From Limiplasma sp036645955 (lineage in GTDB: Bacteria > Bacillota > Clostridia > Christensenellales > Aristaeellaceae), in assembly GCA_036645955.1 (NCBI GenBank), contig JAVXND010000008.1, positions 7,834-71,833 on the forward strand: a stretch of 64,000 nucleotides of DNA, in the 5' to 3' direction. Made by a program: the position numbers and the translations under genes. Positions 27,070 to 35,778 of the stretch are shown here, in pieces. Within the stretch, counting starts at the first letter, position 1; every line of letters starts with the position of its first letter. The notes under the pieces were generated by a model, which was not told where the DNA came from, did not search any database, and saw only the letters and a program-made list of their open reading frames with translations.

Positions 27070-29097
27070 TTATGCCTGCGGTGCGTCCTCACTCTTGGCA
27101 GCTTCTGCTTCCAGTGCGGTGCCAACTGCTTCTACATCCACAGCAACAGCCTCTTCGCCATTTTCGTTAGCGGGTGCCGCTTCGGCGGGAGCTTCCGGCT
27201 CAAGCAACGCGCGAATGCTCAAGCTAATCCGCTTGGCTTCGGGATCAATGCCCAGCACCTTCACCTGCACCTCTTGCCCAACCTTCACCGCATCTTCTAC
27301 TTTGTTGATACGTGTGGTTGCGCATTGGCTGATATGAACCAAACCATCAATGCCCGGCTCAAGCTCCACAAAAGCGCCAAACGTTGTAATACGAACCACT
27401 TTGCCCGTTACCACAGCGCCTTCAGGGTACTTTTCGGGAGCCAGATCCCAAGGCTTGGGTTGGAGCTGCTTTAAGCCAAGCTGAATGCGTTCACGCTCGG
27501 GATCAAAGCTCAAAATTTTCACATCCACCTCTTGATCGGGCGAAACAATTTCAGAGGGATGCTTCACATGCGCCCAGCTTAGGTCGGTTACATGGATGAG
27601 GCCATCCACGCCGCCCAAGTCTACAAACGCGCCAAAGTCGGTCAGGCGGCGTACAATACCGTGTACCACATCGCCCTCATGCAATTTCGACCATGCATCG
27701 GCCTTCTTAGCGGCAGATTCTTCTTTTACCACAGCGCGGCGGCTGGCCACAATGCGTTTTTTAGCCTCGTCAAGCTCAATGATTTTGAGCTTGAGCGTTT
27801 GCCCAACAAACTCGCCGATTTTCTCAACATAGCGGTTGGAGAGCTGGGAAGCGGGTACGAATGCGCGGATGCCGTTGACCATGCAAATCAAGCCGCCTTT
27901 GACGACTTCCTTGCCAATGCCCTCCACATACTCGTTGTTTTCGTTCTTTTGCACCAGCTCCATAAAAGCCTTGCGGTTTAGAATGTTACGCTGTGAAAGC
28001 AGAACGTTGCCTTCGCCATCGTTTACCTTGACAACTTCAACTTCGATTTCGTCGCCAAGCTCCACATTCTCCGTTACCAAGTCCTCGCGCTTAATCAAAC
28101 CATCAGACTTAAAGCCAATGTTAACGCAGACCTCATCCTCGGTAATTTGCACAACAGTGCCCGTCACAGTCTGCCCGGGTCTGATCTTGACCAGCGTCGC
28201 TTCCACGTCAGCCATAAAGCTGTTTTTTTCCGCCTCCTCGGTGGAAACCTGTCGGTCCAATTGTTCCTTGTCAGTCATGCGTGTGACAACCTCCTTAAGT
28301 GACCAATCCGGCGTGCTAGCGCCGGCGGTAATTCCAATGGATTCCGAATGGATATATGCAAAGCCCGGCGGAATATCCGCCGCGCGCTCTACCAATAGGG
28401 TACGCTCACAAATTCCCTTACAGGTTTCATAGAGCTTTCGCGTGTTCGCGCTGTTTTTGCCGCCCACCACCAGCATCGCATCTACTTGAGAAGCAAGGCG
28501 CTTGGCCTCCGCTTGCCTAAGCACGGTTGCGGTACAGATGGTATCTTGAACGGTTAAATCGGCTACGCGCGTGCGCAGTATGGGCAATATTTCTTCCCAG
28601 TGCTCATGGGGAAAGGTGGTTTGCGAAACCGCAAGCGCTTTGGGAAGCTCTGGTAACGCAAGCGCTTCTTCAGGGGTTTGAACGGTAAAAACTTGGCCTT
28701 GTCCATAACCAATGGTGCCAATCACCTCTGGATGATCCTCTTGCCCAATTAAAATCACAGGGGAACCATCCGCGCTATACTTGGAAACCACCTCGTGCAG
28801 CCTTGCCACAAACGGGCAAGTCAGATCAATCACACACTGCGCAACTTCACACAAATGCTTCATAACCTCTGGCGCAATGCCGTGGCTGCGGACGATTACG
28901 GTTTTTCCTCGGGCCTGTGCAATCTCGTGAATGGCTGAAACGCGAACGGTTTCAAGCTTTTCGATAACTTGCGGATTGTGAACCAACTCACCGAAGGTAA
29001 CAATTTCCGCGCCACTCCCAGCTGCCTTGAGCGCTTCATTCACCGCGCGCCGCACTCCCATACAAAACCCCGCGTGCTGCGCCATTTGAATTGGCAT
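27070..29097 (-). CDS. ispH: IspH (HMBPP reductase) fused to ribosomal protein S1-type domains
   Basis: 675 residues. Residues 1 to about 282 are IspH, the last enzyme of the MEP isoprenoid pathway, which makes IPP and DMAPP. The three iron-sulfur cysteines are visible in HAGFCMGVRRAV, VIDLTCPFV and DTICTATVLRQAEA. The conserved histidines are also present (VHNPQVI, SHGI, EDHPEV). From about residue 300 there are four S1 RNA-binding repeats (GQTVTGTVVQITEDEVCVNI; GGLICMVNGIRAFVPAS; GDVVHGIVRRLTDFGAFVDL; GAVVTGKVVRITTFGAFVEL), then an acidic Ala/Glu tail. This fusion is known in Clostridia. The start ATG at 29097 has GGGAGG upstream. Confidence 0.97.
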   Translation of the reverse strand: MPIQMAQHAGFCMGVRRAVNEALKAAGSGAEIVTFGELVHNPQVIEKLETVRVSAIHEIAQARGKTVIVRSHGIAPEVMKHLCEVAQCVIDLTCPFVARLHEVVSKYSADGSPVILIGQEDHPEVIGTIGYGQGQVFTVQTPEEALALPELPKALAVSQTTFPHEHWEEILPILRTRVADLTVQDTICTATVLRQAEAKRLASQVDAMLVVGGKNSANTRKLYETCKGICERTLLVERAADIPPGFAYIHSESIGITAGASTPDWSLKEVVTRMTDKEQLDRQVSTEEAEKNSFMADVEATLVKIRPGQTVTGTVVQITEDEVCVNIGFKSDGLIKREDLVTENVELGDEIEVEVVKVNDGEGNVLLSQRNILNRKAFMELVQKNENNEYVEGIGKEVVKGGLICMVNGIRAFVPASQLSNRYVEKIGEFVGQTLKLKIIELDEAKKRIVASRRAVVKEESAAKKADAWSKLHEGDVVHGIVRRLTDFGAFVDLGGVDGLIHVTDLSWAHVKHPSEIVSPDQEVDVKILSFDPERERIQLGLKQLQPKPWDLAPEKYPEGAVVTGKVVRITTFGAFVELEPGIDGLVHISQCATTRINKVEDAVKVGQEVQVKVLGIDPEAKRISLSIRALLEPEAPAEAAPANENGEEAVAVDVEAVGTALEAEAAKSEDAPQA

Positions 29098-29226
29098 TCA
29101 TTCGCCCTCCCAAGCATATCAAGAACTTTATTCGCCGTTCAATGAAGATTTCCTTCTTTATTCGCAATCAAATTCATAAAATTTCAGCGGAAATATTTAT
29201 TTGGCAAGCTGCGGTGCATCCAGCCA

Positions 29227-30519
29227 TCAGGCCTCCATTGCCTTTTGGCGCATATCGCGGTAGGTTTGGGTAATCAGGGCAAGTACCTCATCGCAGGCCG
29301 CTTTGTTGGTTTCTTTTTTGGCAATCTCGCTTAGCGAAAGGGGCTGTCCATAATACACGTGAATCCGCTTAAAGAGCCCTACCTCCCCCACAATATAAGC
29401 GGGCAGGATCTTTACGCCGCTTCTGAGCGCAATCATGGCAATGCCGCTTTCCAAATTTTCCATCAAGCCCTGCTTGTACCTTGTCCCCTCTGGGAAAATA
29501 GCGAGCGAATGCCCTTGCTTCAACGTTTTTAAGCAGGTGCGCACCGCAGACATATCCATGTTGTGCCGATCCACGGGAATCATGCGCATATGCTTAAACA
29601 GCCAGCGGGTAATGGGGTTGGCGATCAGCTCCTTCTTGCCAAGAAAGCGAAGCTGATAACGGCTGCACTTCCAGCCTGCCGCCAATGGGTCTAGCATACT
29701 GCTGTGGTTGGCAATCAGAATATAGGGCGCATCCAATTGTGCATTTTCCACATTGTGGTAGGTAATCGGCATAACCGTTGTAAATAAGAAATGCGCCAAT
29801 ACTCTTGCCATTCGGTAAGCCACGGTGAGCGGTTCCTCAGGCTTTGGCATTTTCCCAAGCTTGATTGAAATGCGGCGCAATATGTCGCAGACCACCTGCT
29901 CCTGTGTAAGCTCTGAGGAATCCAGCAATTGCGCATCTTGAGCGGGGCGCAGAGGATCTACTTTTCGCGTCATGTCCTGCTCATCGCGGCGAAGCACGTC
30001 CGCAAGCACCTCTTCAAGGGTAGAGGGATCGCCCTTGGCTTGAAGCTCCGCAAAGCGCCGTTGCGCGCGCACCTCCGCAGAGGCCGTCAGGTAAATTTTA
30101 AGCGTTGCGTTGGGCAGCACCTTGGTGCCGATGTCGCGGCCATCCAGCAGCATGCTCTGCTGCTTTGCCAAAGCCTGCTGACGCTCTACCATCACACGGC
30201 GAACACCTGCCGCTTTGGAGAGGGTGCTCGTCATCATGCTGATTTCCGGTGTGCGAATCAATGCGGTTACATCTTTTCCGTCAATCAGCGTGTGCTGTTG
30301 CTCCTCCACATAGCGCACCTCGGGCAGTACCCGCTCAGCAAGTGAGCAAAGCGCCTGTTCGTCGGTTGCTGATATGCCCTCTTTTTGTGCTTGCCATGCA
30401 AATGCGCGGTACATAGCGCCCGTATCCAGATGCAAAATATGGAGCCTACGGGCTACCTCCTCTGCTACACTGCTCTTGCCAGCCCCCACGGGGCCATCAA
30501 TGGCGATGGTATATAGCAA
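29227..30519 (-). CDS. cmk: Cytidylate kinase fused to PlsC-type acyltransferase
   Basis: 430 residues from the TTG at 30519 (TTG CTA TAT ACC), with AGAGGGAG upstream; an ATG 60 bases earlier would add a tail without similarity. Residues 1 to about 215 are CMP/dCMP kinase: P-loop DGPVGAGKSSVAEEVARRL, LDTGAMYRA, DGRDIGTKVLPNA. Residues about 235-430 are a 1-acyl-glycerol-3-phosphate acyltransferase with NHSSMLD (the HX4D site) and FPEGTRYKQG. The enzyme would couple pyrimidine nucleotide supply and phosphatidate synthesis on one chain. CTP made after the kinase step is the cosubstrate for CDP-diacylglycerol. The gene follows hutP by 29 bases. Confidence 0.94.
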   Translation of the reverse strand: MLYTIAIDGPVGAGKSSVAEEVARRLHILHLDTGAMYRAFAWQAQKEGISATDEQALCSLAERVLPEVRYVEEQQHTLIDGKDVTALIRTPEISMMTSTLSKAAGVRRVMVERQQALAKQQSMLLDGRDIGTKVLPNATLKIYLTASAEVRAQRRFAELQAKGDPSTLEEVLADVLRRDEQDMTRKVDPLRPAQDAQLLDSSELTQEQVVCDILRRISIKLGKMPKPEEPLTVAYRMARVLAHFLFTTVMPITYHNVENAQLDAPYILIANHSSMLDPLAAGWKCSRYQLRFLGKKELIANPITRWLFKHMRMIPVDRHNMDMSAVRTCLKTLKQGHSLAIFPEGTRYKQGLMENLESGIAMIALRSGVKILPAYIVGEVGLFKRIHVYYGQPLSLSEIAKKETNKAACDEVLALITQTYRDMRQKAMEA

Positions 30520-30548
30520 TCCAAACTCCCTCTTTTCTGTTATTAGCG

Positions 30549-30971
30549 TTATATGGCACGGTGACCCAGCCCAATGCACACTTCATCCAGGTGCCCAAGG
30601 CCGATGCTGAAAAACGCCGCTACCGCCACATGCTCGCCGCAACGCGCAATGCCCACCTTGCCCCCCACATTCATGCCCAATGCCTTGGGCGTGATTTGGT
30701 TGAGTGCCTCCCGTGCGGCACCAGCCACCGCGCCTTCTTCAAGGTGGGATTGGCTGATCACCAATTCCCGCTTGGCCGCAACCACTGCGCGTTCCACAAT
30801 GCGCACAATTCCAGGTAAAAAGTCGCCCCCAAAGTCTGCGGCGGCCGAAACAATGTCCTGCTGTGCAAAAAGCTTGCGCAGGCTTTGTTCTTCCTCTCGG
30901 CTTTGGGTCATGCTTAGCTCAATCGCCGCTTTCGCGACCTCTCGGCTCCCAATCGGCGGTTTGTCTTGCAT
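30549..30971 (-). CDS. hutP: HutP-family RNA-binding antiterminator-like protein
   Basis: 140 residues. HutP of Bacillus subtilis binds histidine, Mg2+ and RNA to antiterminate the hut operon. Here the C-terminal block EEGAVAGAAREALNQITPKALGMNVGGKVGIARCGEHVAVAAFFSI is split across the conserved motifs GAVAGA, NVGGKVGIARC and LGHRAI, and the metal-binding histidine of GLGH is present. No histidine-utilisation genes are in the window, and cmk-plsC follows at once. Its RNA target is therefore open. Confidence 0.88.
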   Translation of the reverse strand: MQDKPPIGSREVAKAAIELSMTQSREEEQSLRKLFAQQDIVSAAADFGGDFLPGIVRIVERAVVAAKRELVISQSHLEEGAVAGAAREALNQITPKALGMNVGGKVGIARCGEHVAVAAFFSIGLGHLDEVCIGLGHRAI

Positions 30972-31008
30972 AAAGCACGCCTCTTCCCATCAAAATTCAT
31001 TGGTTTTT

Positions 31009-31037
31009 ATGATAGCATGCACCGCCGCCATGCGCAA
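31009..31037 (-). promoter_or_regulatory. Promoter of hutP-cmk-plsC
   Basis: Minus strand TTGCGC (31032-31037), 17 bases, TATCAT (31009-31014), about 38 bases before the hutP ATG. Confidence 0.72.
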
Positions 31038-31067
31038 GGCTTTTGTGCTCATTTGGCATCCATATCA

Positions 31068-32135
31068 TCAAATGGGGGTTACCTGAATCATCACGGGATT
31101 ATGATCGCTGTTTCGAAAGTTGAGGTCGATGGTTTCCACATGGTTGAGCTTTATATTGTCCGATAAAATAAAGCCGTCAATCACGTAAAATTGAGCGTTT
31201 TTGCGATCGCCGTCATAGGGTTTATTCAGCAGGCGGCAGGTGGGGGCGGATGCGTCAAACGCATAGCGGAAGCCCTTTGGCAGGTCCGCATTTTCAAGCT
31301 TGCCGGGCAGCCATTCGCTTCCCGCTAAAATGGGATAGGCCTCCTGCGCACCCTCAAAGGTTTGGTTAAAATCTCCGCCCGCAATCACATAATTGCCATT
31401 GCGATATTCCGCCAGCATCATATCCATCAATTGCCGGGTTTGTGCCGCCTTGCCCGCACCATCGTCATAAGCCTCCATGTGCAGGTTAATCAATACCAGC
31501 TCATGCTCCGTGCCCGCTACGGGCACGCGCTCCACAAGCAAGCAGCGCTTTAAATTGGCCAGCCGAATCGGCCAGCGAAAGGGTACGGGCAGGCTTTCGC
31601 GCGTTGCTTCGCTCACGCGCAAATTGGTCAGGGTTTGTATGCCGCCCGCCACCCTGCCAATGGGCGGCAAAGGGTAGGGCACATAGCTGCATTTGTAGTT
31701 ATAGGCAAATGCCGCATTGAGCGAAAGCCCGTGTTGATAATGGCTTGCCGCATCTATTCCATAGGAACGCTGTGAATCCCGATCCACCTCTTGCAGAAAA
31801 TACACATCCGCGTTTTGCTGTGCTAGCCCGCTTAAAATGCTCGAAAGGTTTTCTTCTACCTCTTCCTTGGAATCAGGCTGTACCTTGGTGCCGCCATCCA
31901 TGAAAAAATCTTGGTCGCGATCAAGCCCCGCGTAGCCCGTGTTAAACGTAACCAGCTTGATCATCTCCCCCAATTGCACCTCGTTGTTTCGTGCGGCTTG
32001 GGTTATTTCAACGGGCTCCACGTCCTCTGGCTGATACTCGGTAATGGAAAGGAAGCCCAGCAAGCCCACCACCAGCACAATGAGCACCGCCGCCAAAATA
32101 AGCAACGCCTTTGATAGCCACTTCAGTAAAATCAT
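31068..32135 (-). CDS. Membrane-anchored endonuclease/exonuclease/phosphatase family protein
   Basis: 355 residues. One N-terminal hydrophobic helix (ALLILAAVLIVLVVGLLGFL, about residues 10-30) anchors or exports it. The rest is the EEP fold: VTFNTGYAG, FLQEVDRDS, VIAGGDFNQTF, and SDHNPVMIQV at the end, with the usual Glu, Asp, Asn and His of the metal site. The substrate cannot be read off; extracellular phosphodiesterases, sphingomyelinase-like and nuclease-like enzymes share the fold. The RBS is AAGGAG. Confidence 0.86.
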   Translation of the reverse strand: MILLKWLSKALLILAAVLIVLVVGLLGFLSITEYQPEDVEPVEITQAARNNEVQLGEMIKLVTFNTGYAGLDRDQDFFMDGGTKVQPDSKEEVEENLSSILSGLAQQNADVYFLQEVDRDSQRSYGIDAASHYQHGLSLNAAFAYNYKCSYVPYPLPPIGRVAGGIQTLTNLRVSEATRESLPVPFRWPIRLANLKRCLLVERVPVAGTEHELVLINLHMEAYDDGAGKAAQTRQLMDMMLAEYRNGNYVIAGGDFNQTFEGAQEAYPILAGSEWLPGKLENADLPKGFRYAFDASAPTCRLLNKPYDGDRKNAQFYVIDGFILSDNIKLNHVETIDLNFRNSDHNPVMIQVTPI

Positions 32136-32184
32136 ATGCCTTTACTCCTTGCCTTTAACAGACTTTGAAGTTGTTTGCAAACTT

Positions 32185-32213
32185 ATCATACCACAGATAG
32201 CCCCATCGCTCAA
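32185..32213 (-). promoter_or_regulatory. Promoter of the EEP-family gene
   Basis: Minus strand TTGAGC (32208-32213), 17 bases, TATGAT (32185-32190). Confidence 0.7.
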
Positions 32214-32249
32214 GCAAAATGATTTTTCATTTTTCATTTTTCGGTGCTC

Positions 32250-32288
32250 AAAAGCGGCTGTACCACGGATTGTGGCACAGCCGCTTTT
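32250..32288 (-). terminator. Terminator after the prsA-like gene
   Basis: AAAAGCGGCTGT and ACAGCCGCTTTT enclose an inner CCAC/GTGG stem. The T tract on the minus strand is short (TTTT). It lies 17 bases after the stop at 32306. Confidence 0.7.
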
Positions 32289-32305
32289 CATGTATGCGCT
32301 TTGGC

Positions 32306-33673
32306 TTAGTCTGCCAAACGTTCTCTGTAAATCTTAGCGTTTGCGTCCTTTACCCATTGCGCAACGGTTTCGTTATACTGATCGTTTTGCATGGTAAGGA
32401 GCAGGTCGCTTTTTACCGTATCCTTAACGGTGTCAAATGCCACTGCGCCTGAAGCCGCATCGCTTTGATACTTGATAAAATGAACGCCCATGCTCGTGCG
32501 CACAGCAGGAGACGCTTCGCCAACAGCCTTGAGTGCCATGGACGCTTGCGTAAATTCCGCTACCCAATTCGTGCTCTTTTCGCAAACCAAGTAGCCCGTA
32601 TCCATTGTGGGGGCGTTCTGCATGCCAGGATCTTCGCCGAATTCCTTCATCACAGCGTCAAAGTCCTCACCCGCAGTCAGCTTTGCTAAAACCTCGTCTA
32701 CCTTAGGCTGAATGGCCGTGTAGCCCGCTTCCTTAGCGGCGTCCAGCTGTTTTTGAAGCTCTGCGATTTCTGTGTTGAGCTGATCCTTTGCCGTTGTTTG
32801 CTCCGCACGTGTTTTCGCGGTTGCTTCGTCGTCTGCGGCGGCATCGGTTCCCAAATCTGCCATAGCCGTTTCAATGTTGCTCAGCTGCGTTTGCTTTTCG
32901 CTCATTTGTGCGGACAGCTCGTTGATTTTGGTGGTATCCGCATCCAGCAATTTAATCAGAATGTTTTTCACATAGCGGTAGCCGGCGGGTACATAATAAA
33001 CCTCGCCGCCGTTTTGCGCATCCGTACCATAAGCGCCGGGATTGGTTTCGTATTTGGCTGTAGCGTCCGCTACGAGCTTATCATACTGCGCCTTGACTTC
33101 GTCGTCGCTCACGGCTACGTCCTTGACAACCTCCGCCTTGAGCTTTTCACCCGCCTTGGTAAGCTTCTCGTTTTCCAAAAGCTGTTCCGAGGTGGGGTAA
33201 GCAAGCTCTGTCATTTTATCCGCAACCGCCTTGTCAAGCTCTTCACCGGTTAGCTTTGTATCGGCAAAATAACTCATCTTGACATTTTCAATGGCTTGTT
33301 GGTTATTTTTGTCTACGGTGGCTTGCATGTCTGCTATTTCTGCGTCCGTAAAGGTGTTCATGTTCATCTCGGTCTTTTTTTGCTCGATCACCGCTTGCTC
33401 AACCAAGCCGTTAAGAACGTTTTCTTGGCTATCGGCAATCACTTTTTTGTCCGTCTTGTCAAAAGCCATGCCATACATTTGGTACATATATTCCTGATAA
33501 TCCAGCGCTTGGGCAAGCTGTGCCTTGACCTCGCCCTTTGTAAAGGTCTTACCCGCCGCCTCAATAATCACCGTTTGTTTGTCTACCTCAGCGTCCTTAA
33601 CAACCAAGGAACAGCTCGTTGTTGCGGCCAAGGCCACAACCAACATCAATGCCAGAATAACACGCTTACGCAT
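32306..33673 (-). CDS. PrsA/SurA-like extracellular peptidyl-prolyl isomerase lipoprotein
   Basis: 455 residues from the ATG at 33673 (MRKRVILALMLVVALAATTSC). The signal ends in a cysteine with a somewhat unusual lipobox (T-T-S-C), so lipid attachment is likely but not certain. A SurA-N-like chaperone part (about 25-200) is followed by a Gln/Ala-rich coiled-coil insert (about 235-285) and a parvulin domain (about 295-410; ILTAGEDF-like LTAGEDFDAVMKEFGEDPG, SMGVHFIKY). PrsA proteins help exported proteins fold outside the membrane. The many large secreted proteins encoded nearby are plausible clients. Confidence 0.87.
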   Translation of the reverse strand: MRKRVILALMLVVALAATTSCSLVVKDAEVDKQTVIIEAAGKTFTKGEVKAQLAQALDYQEYMYQMYGMAFDKTDKKVIADSQENVLNGLVEQAVIEQKKTEMNMNTFTDAEIADMQATVDKNNQQAIENVKMSYFADTKLTGEELDKAVADKMTELAYPTSEQLLENEKLTKAGEKLKAEVVKDVAVSDDEVKAQYDKLVADATAKYETNPGAYGTDAQNGGEVYYVPAGYRYVKNILIKLLDADTTKINELSAQMSEKQTQLSNIETAMADLGTDAAADDEATAKTRAEQTTAKDQLNTEIAELQKQLDAAKEAGYTAIQPKVDEVLAKLTAGEDFDAVMKEFGEDPGMQNAPTMDTGYLVCEKSTNWVAEFTQASMALKAVGEASPAVRTSMGVHFIKYQSDAASGAVAFDTVKDTVKSDLLLTMQNDQYNETVAQWVKDANAKIYRERLAD

Positions 33674-33716
33674 GGGTCGTCTCTCCAATCGTGAAAGTAT
33701 TTGTGTCGCTTTGAGC

Positions 33717-33745
33717 ATTATAACCGATACCCAACCAATGGGCAA
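33717..33745 (-). promoter_or_regulatory. Promoter of the prsA-like gene
   Basis: Minus strand TTGCCC (33740-33745), 17 bases, TATAAT (33717-33722). It lies inside the longer upstream reading of the frame, so the ATG at 33673 is the start. Confidence 0.8.
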
Positions 33746-33795
33746 GAGTTTTTTGGGAAGTTCATGGGTCGTTCATGATTGCGTTGGCTCTGCCT

Positions 33796-34362
33796 TTAGT
33801 GGCAATCCTTGCCCTTCAACGCATAGCTCATCAATGTGCCGCCATCCTTTAAGCATTTAATGGTAAAAATGCCTTTTTCATATACCATATAGCTTTGAGG
33901 CTGATTTTCTTTGGGCAGTGCGGCCGAACCCGGGTTTAGGTAGACATAATCCGCCAGTTCCTTCACGCAATGCACGTGGGTATGCCCATGAATCAGCATG
34001 TCCCCCGCGCTATGAGGCGGCGGGCATTCCGAATGAAACAGATGACCATGCGTTACAAAGGCACAATGCGCATTTTCAAGCTCAAGCAACGCGTAATCTG
34101 CCATGATGGGAAATTGAAGCACCATCTGGTCAATTTCCGCATCGCAATTGCCGCGCACACAAAGCGGCGTCATTTTGCATTCGTTGAGCATTTGAATCAC
34201 CGCTTTGGGTTCATAATGCGCGGGCAAGCTGTTTCGCGGGCCATGATACAGCAAATCCCCCAGCAAAAAGAAGCGCTGTGCGTCCTCAAGCTGCAAGCGC
34301 TCAAGCACCTGCTCGCACGCGGAAGCCGAGCCGTGAATATCGGATGCAAACAAAATTTTCAA
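33796..34362 (-). CDS. yfcE: YfcE/MJ0936-type metallophosphoesterase
   Basis: 188 residues. The calcineurin-like metal motifs are complete: SDIHGS, GDLLYHGPRN, VRGNCDAE, THGH and HGHTHVH. Members hydrolyse phosphodiesters with Mn2+. The start codon overlaps the stop of the exonuclease gene upstream (ATGA, four bases), indicating coupled translation. Confidence 0.93.
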   Translation of the reverse strand: MKILFASDIHGSASACEQVLERLQLEDAQRFFLLGDLLYHGPRNSLPAHYEPKAVIQMLNECKMTPLCVRGNCDAEIDQMVLQFPIMADYALLELENAHCAFVTHGHLFHSECPPPHSAGDMLIHGHTHVHCVKELADYVYLNPGSAALPKENQPQSYMVYEKGIFTIKCLKDGGTLMSYALKGKDCH

Positions 34363-35126
34363 TCAAAGTCCACCCCTTCCAATTCCAGCACAATGGGGCA
34401 ATGATCGCTTCCTAAAACATCCGCGTTAATCTCCGCACGCGTGATTTTTGAGGCAATTCGCTCGCTTACCAAAAAATAATCGATGCGCCAGCCAATGTTG
34501 CGGTCACGGCTTTTCATCATATAGCTCCACCAAGTATAAGCATCCCTTGCATCCGGATGCAAATAACGGAAGCTATCCACAAAGCCTCTGCTTAACAGCG
34601 CCGTCATTTGATTGCGCTCCTGAGTGGTAAAGCCCGCATTTTGTGTGTTGGTTTTTGGGTTTTTGAGATCAATTTCCTGATGCGCTACATTCATATCGCC
34701 GCAAACAATGACCGGCTTTTTTTCATCCAGCCCGCAAAGATAATCCGCAAAGGCCGCTTCCCATGTCATGCGATAATCAAGCCGTGTAAGCTCCCGCTGA
34801 CTATTGGGCGTGTAGACCGTCACCAAATAAAACGTTGGATATTCAAGCGTGATGATGCGGCCCTCATGATTGTGCTCCTGCGCATCCATGCCATAGCGCA
34901 CAGAAAGCGGCGCTTGCTTGGCAAAAATCGCCGTGCCTGAATAGCCTTTCTTTTCAGCGCTATTCCAATACTGTTCGTATCCCGCAGGATCAAATTCCGC
35001 CTGCCCGCGCTCCATTTTAATTTCCTGCAGGCAAACCGCATCTGCCTCCGCTGCCGCAAAATAATCGCCAAAGCCCTTGCCTAGGCACGCGCGCAAGCCA
35101 TTGACATTCCATGAAACAAGCTTCAT
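34359..35126 (-). CDS. xth: Exodeoxyribonuclease III / AP endonuclease
   Basis: 255 residues, full length for this EEP-fold base-excision repair enzyme. Motifs are WNVNGLRA, VCLQEIKME, TVYTPNSQ, VCGDMNVAHQEIDL, WRIDYFLVS and GSDHCPIVLE. It cleaves DNA at abasic sites and has 3'-5' exonuclease activity in homologues. GGAGGTTATGCT precedes the ATG. Confidence 0.95.
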   Translation of the reverse strand: MKLVSWNVNGLRACLGKGFGDYFAAAEADAVCLQEIKMERGQAEFDPAGYEQYWNSAEKKGYSGTAIFAKQAPLSVRYGMDAQEHNHEGRIITLEYPTFYLVTVYTPNSQRELTRLDYRMTWEAAFADYLCGLDEKKPVIVCGDMNVAHQEIDLKNPKTNTQNAGFTTQERNQMTALLSRGFVDSFRYLHPDARDAYTWWSYMMKSRDRNIGWRIDYFLVSERIASKITRAEINADVLGSDHCPIVLELEGVDFD

Positions 35127-35163
35127 AGCATAACCTCCGAATCGGTAGATGGTACCCTCTTTT

Positions 35164-35193
35164 ATTCTACCACAGATTACACCGCTGAAACAA
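35164..35193 (-). promoter_or_regulatory. Promoter of exoIII-yfcE
   Basis: Minus strand TTGTTT (35188-35193), 18 bases, TAGAAT (35164-35169). It is divergent from the promoter of the DUF3795 gene. Confidence 0.6.
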
Positions 35194-35209
35194 CGTTATG
35201 ATTGGTACG

Positions 35210-35238
35210 TTGACTTACCCCTCATCTTTTGCTATACT
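35210..35238 (+). promoter_or_regulatory. Promoter of the DUF3795 gene
   Basis: TTGACT (35210-35215), 17 bases, TATACT (35233-35238). Transcription would start near 35245, so the ATG at 35285 is the first usable one. Confidence 0.8.
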
Positions 35239-35284
35239 TTGTGCGGAAACAAACGTTCGTTACGGTAAAGGAGTGTACCTATCA

Positions 35285-35551
35285 ATGATAGAATCTCGTT
35301 GCGGTTTACTTTGCAGTGAGTGCAAGTATCGCGAAACCATGAAATGCGAAGGTTGCGTTAAAATAAGCAAGCCTTATTGGGCGAAAACCTGCCCCATTAA
35401 AACTTGCTGTGAAGGCAAAAAGCTGGAGCATTGCGGGCAATGCGACAAGTTTCCCTGCAAACAGCTCCATGAGTTTGCCTTCGATCCCGCCACCAACGAA
35501 GAAGGCACCCGCATAGAGCAGTGCACCGATTGGCAGGGGCTTCGCCCTTGA
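35285..35551 (+). CDS. Small cysteine-rich DUF3795 protein
   Basis: 88 residues with about 14 cysteines in CxxC-like pairs (RCGLLCSECKYRE, CEGC, CPIKTCC, HCGQCDKFPC). The pattern is that of DUF3795, presumably zinc- or Fe-S-binding; the function is unknown. The start ATG follows AAAGGAG. A strong terminator follows. Confidence 0.87.
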   Translation: MIESRCGLLCSECKYRETMKCEGCVKISKPYWAKTCPIKTCCEGKKLEHCGQCDKFPCKQLHEFAFDPATNEEGTRIEQCTDWQGLRP

Positions 35552-35607
35552 GCCATCACCGCGTTACACACGCGGAGGGGAACGGTAGGCTTGAGCTCTT
35601 GCATCCT

Positions 35608-35646
35608 ATGCCGTGCGCTTTAAAAGCGCACGGCATTTGTTTTTTT
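35608..35646 (+). terminator. Strong intrinsic terminator after the DUF3795 gene
   Basis: ATGCCGTGCGCTTT and AAAGCGCACGGCAT form a near-perfect stem, followed by TTGTTTTTTTC. Confidence 0.92.
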
Positions 35647-35718
35647 CTAAACAATTATGCGCATTTCTATGTGGGTCTTTGCAGTGCATGCTACATTTTT
35701 CATTTGCTTTAATTTCTA

Positions 35719-35742
35719 ACACGTATTGACTTTACACGTATT
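35719..35742 (+). promoter_or_regulatory. Direct repeat over the hicAB -35 box
   Basis: ACACGTATT occurs at 35719-35727 and 35734-35742, 15 bases apart, overlapping the -35 element. This is a likely operator for the HicB antitoxin, whose C-terminus looks like a DNA-binding ribbon-helix-helix. Confidence 0.6.
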
Positions 35743-35754
35743 AAGCGGTATGCT
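35726..35754 (+). promoter_or_regulatory. hicAB promoter
   Basis: TTGACT (35726-35731), 17 bases, TATGCT (35749-35754). The leader is very short before the AGGAGGGGAGG ribosome site. Confidence 0.82.
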
Positions 35755-35778
35755 AATATTGTTAGGAGGGGAGGAAAC

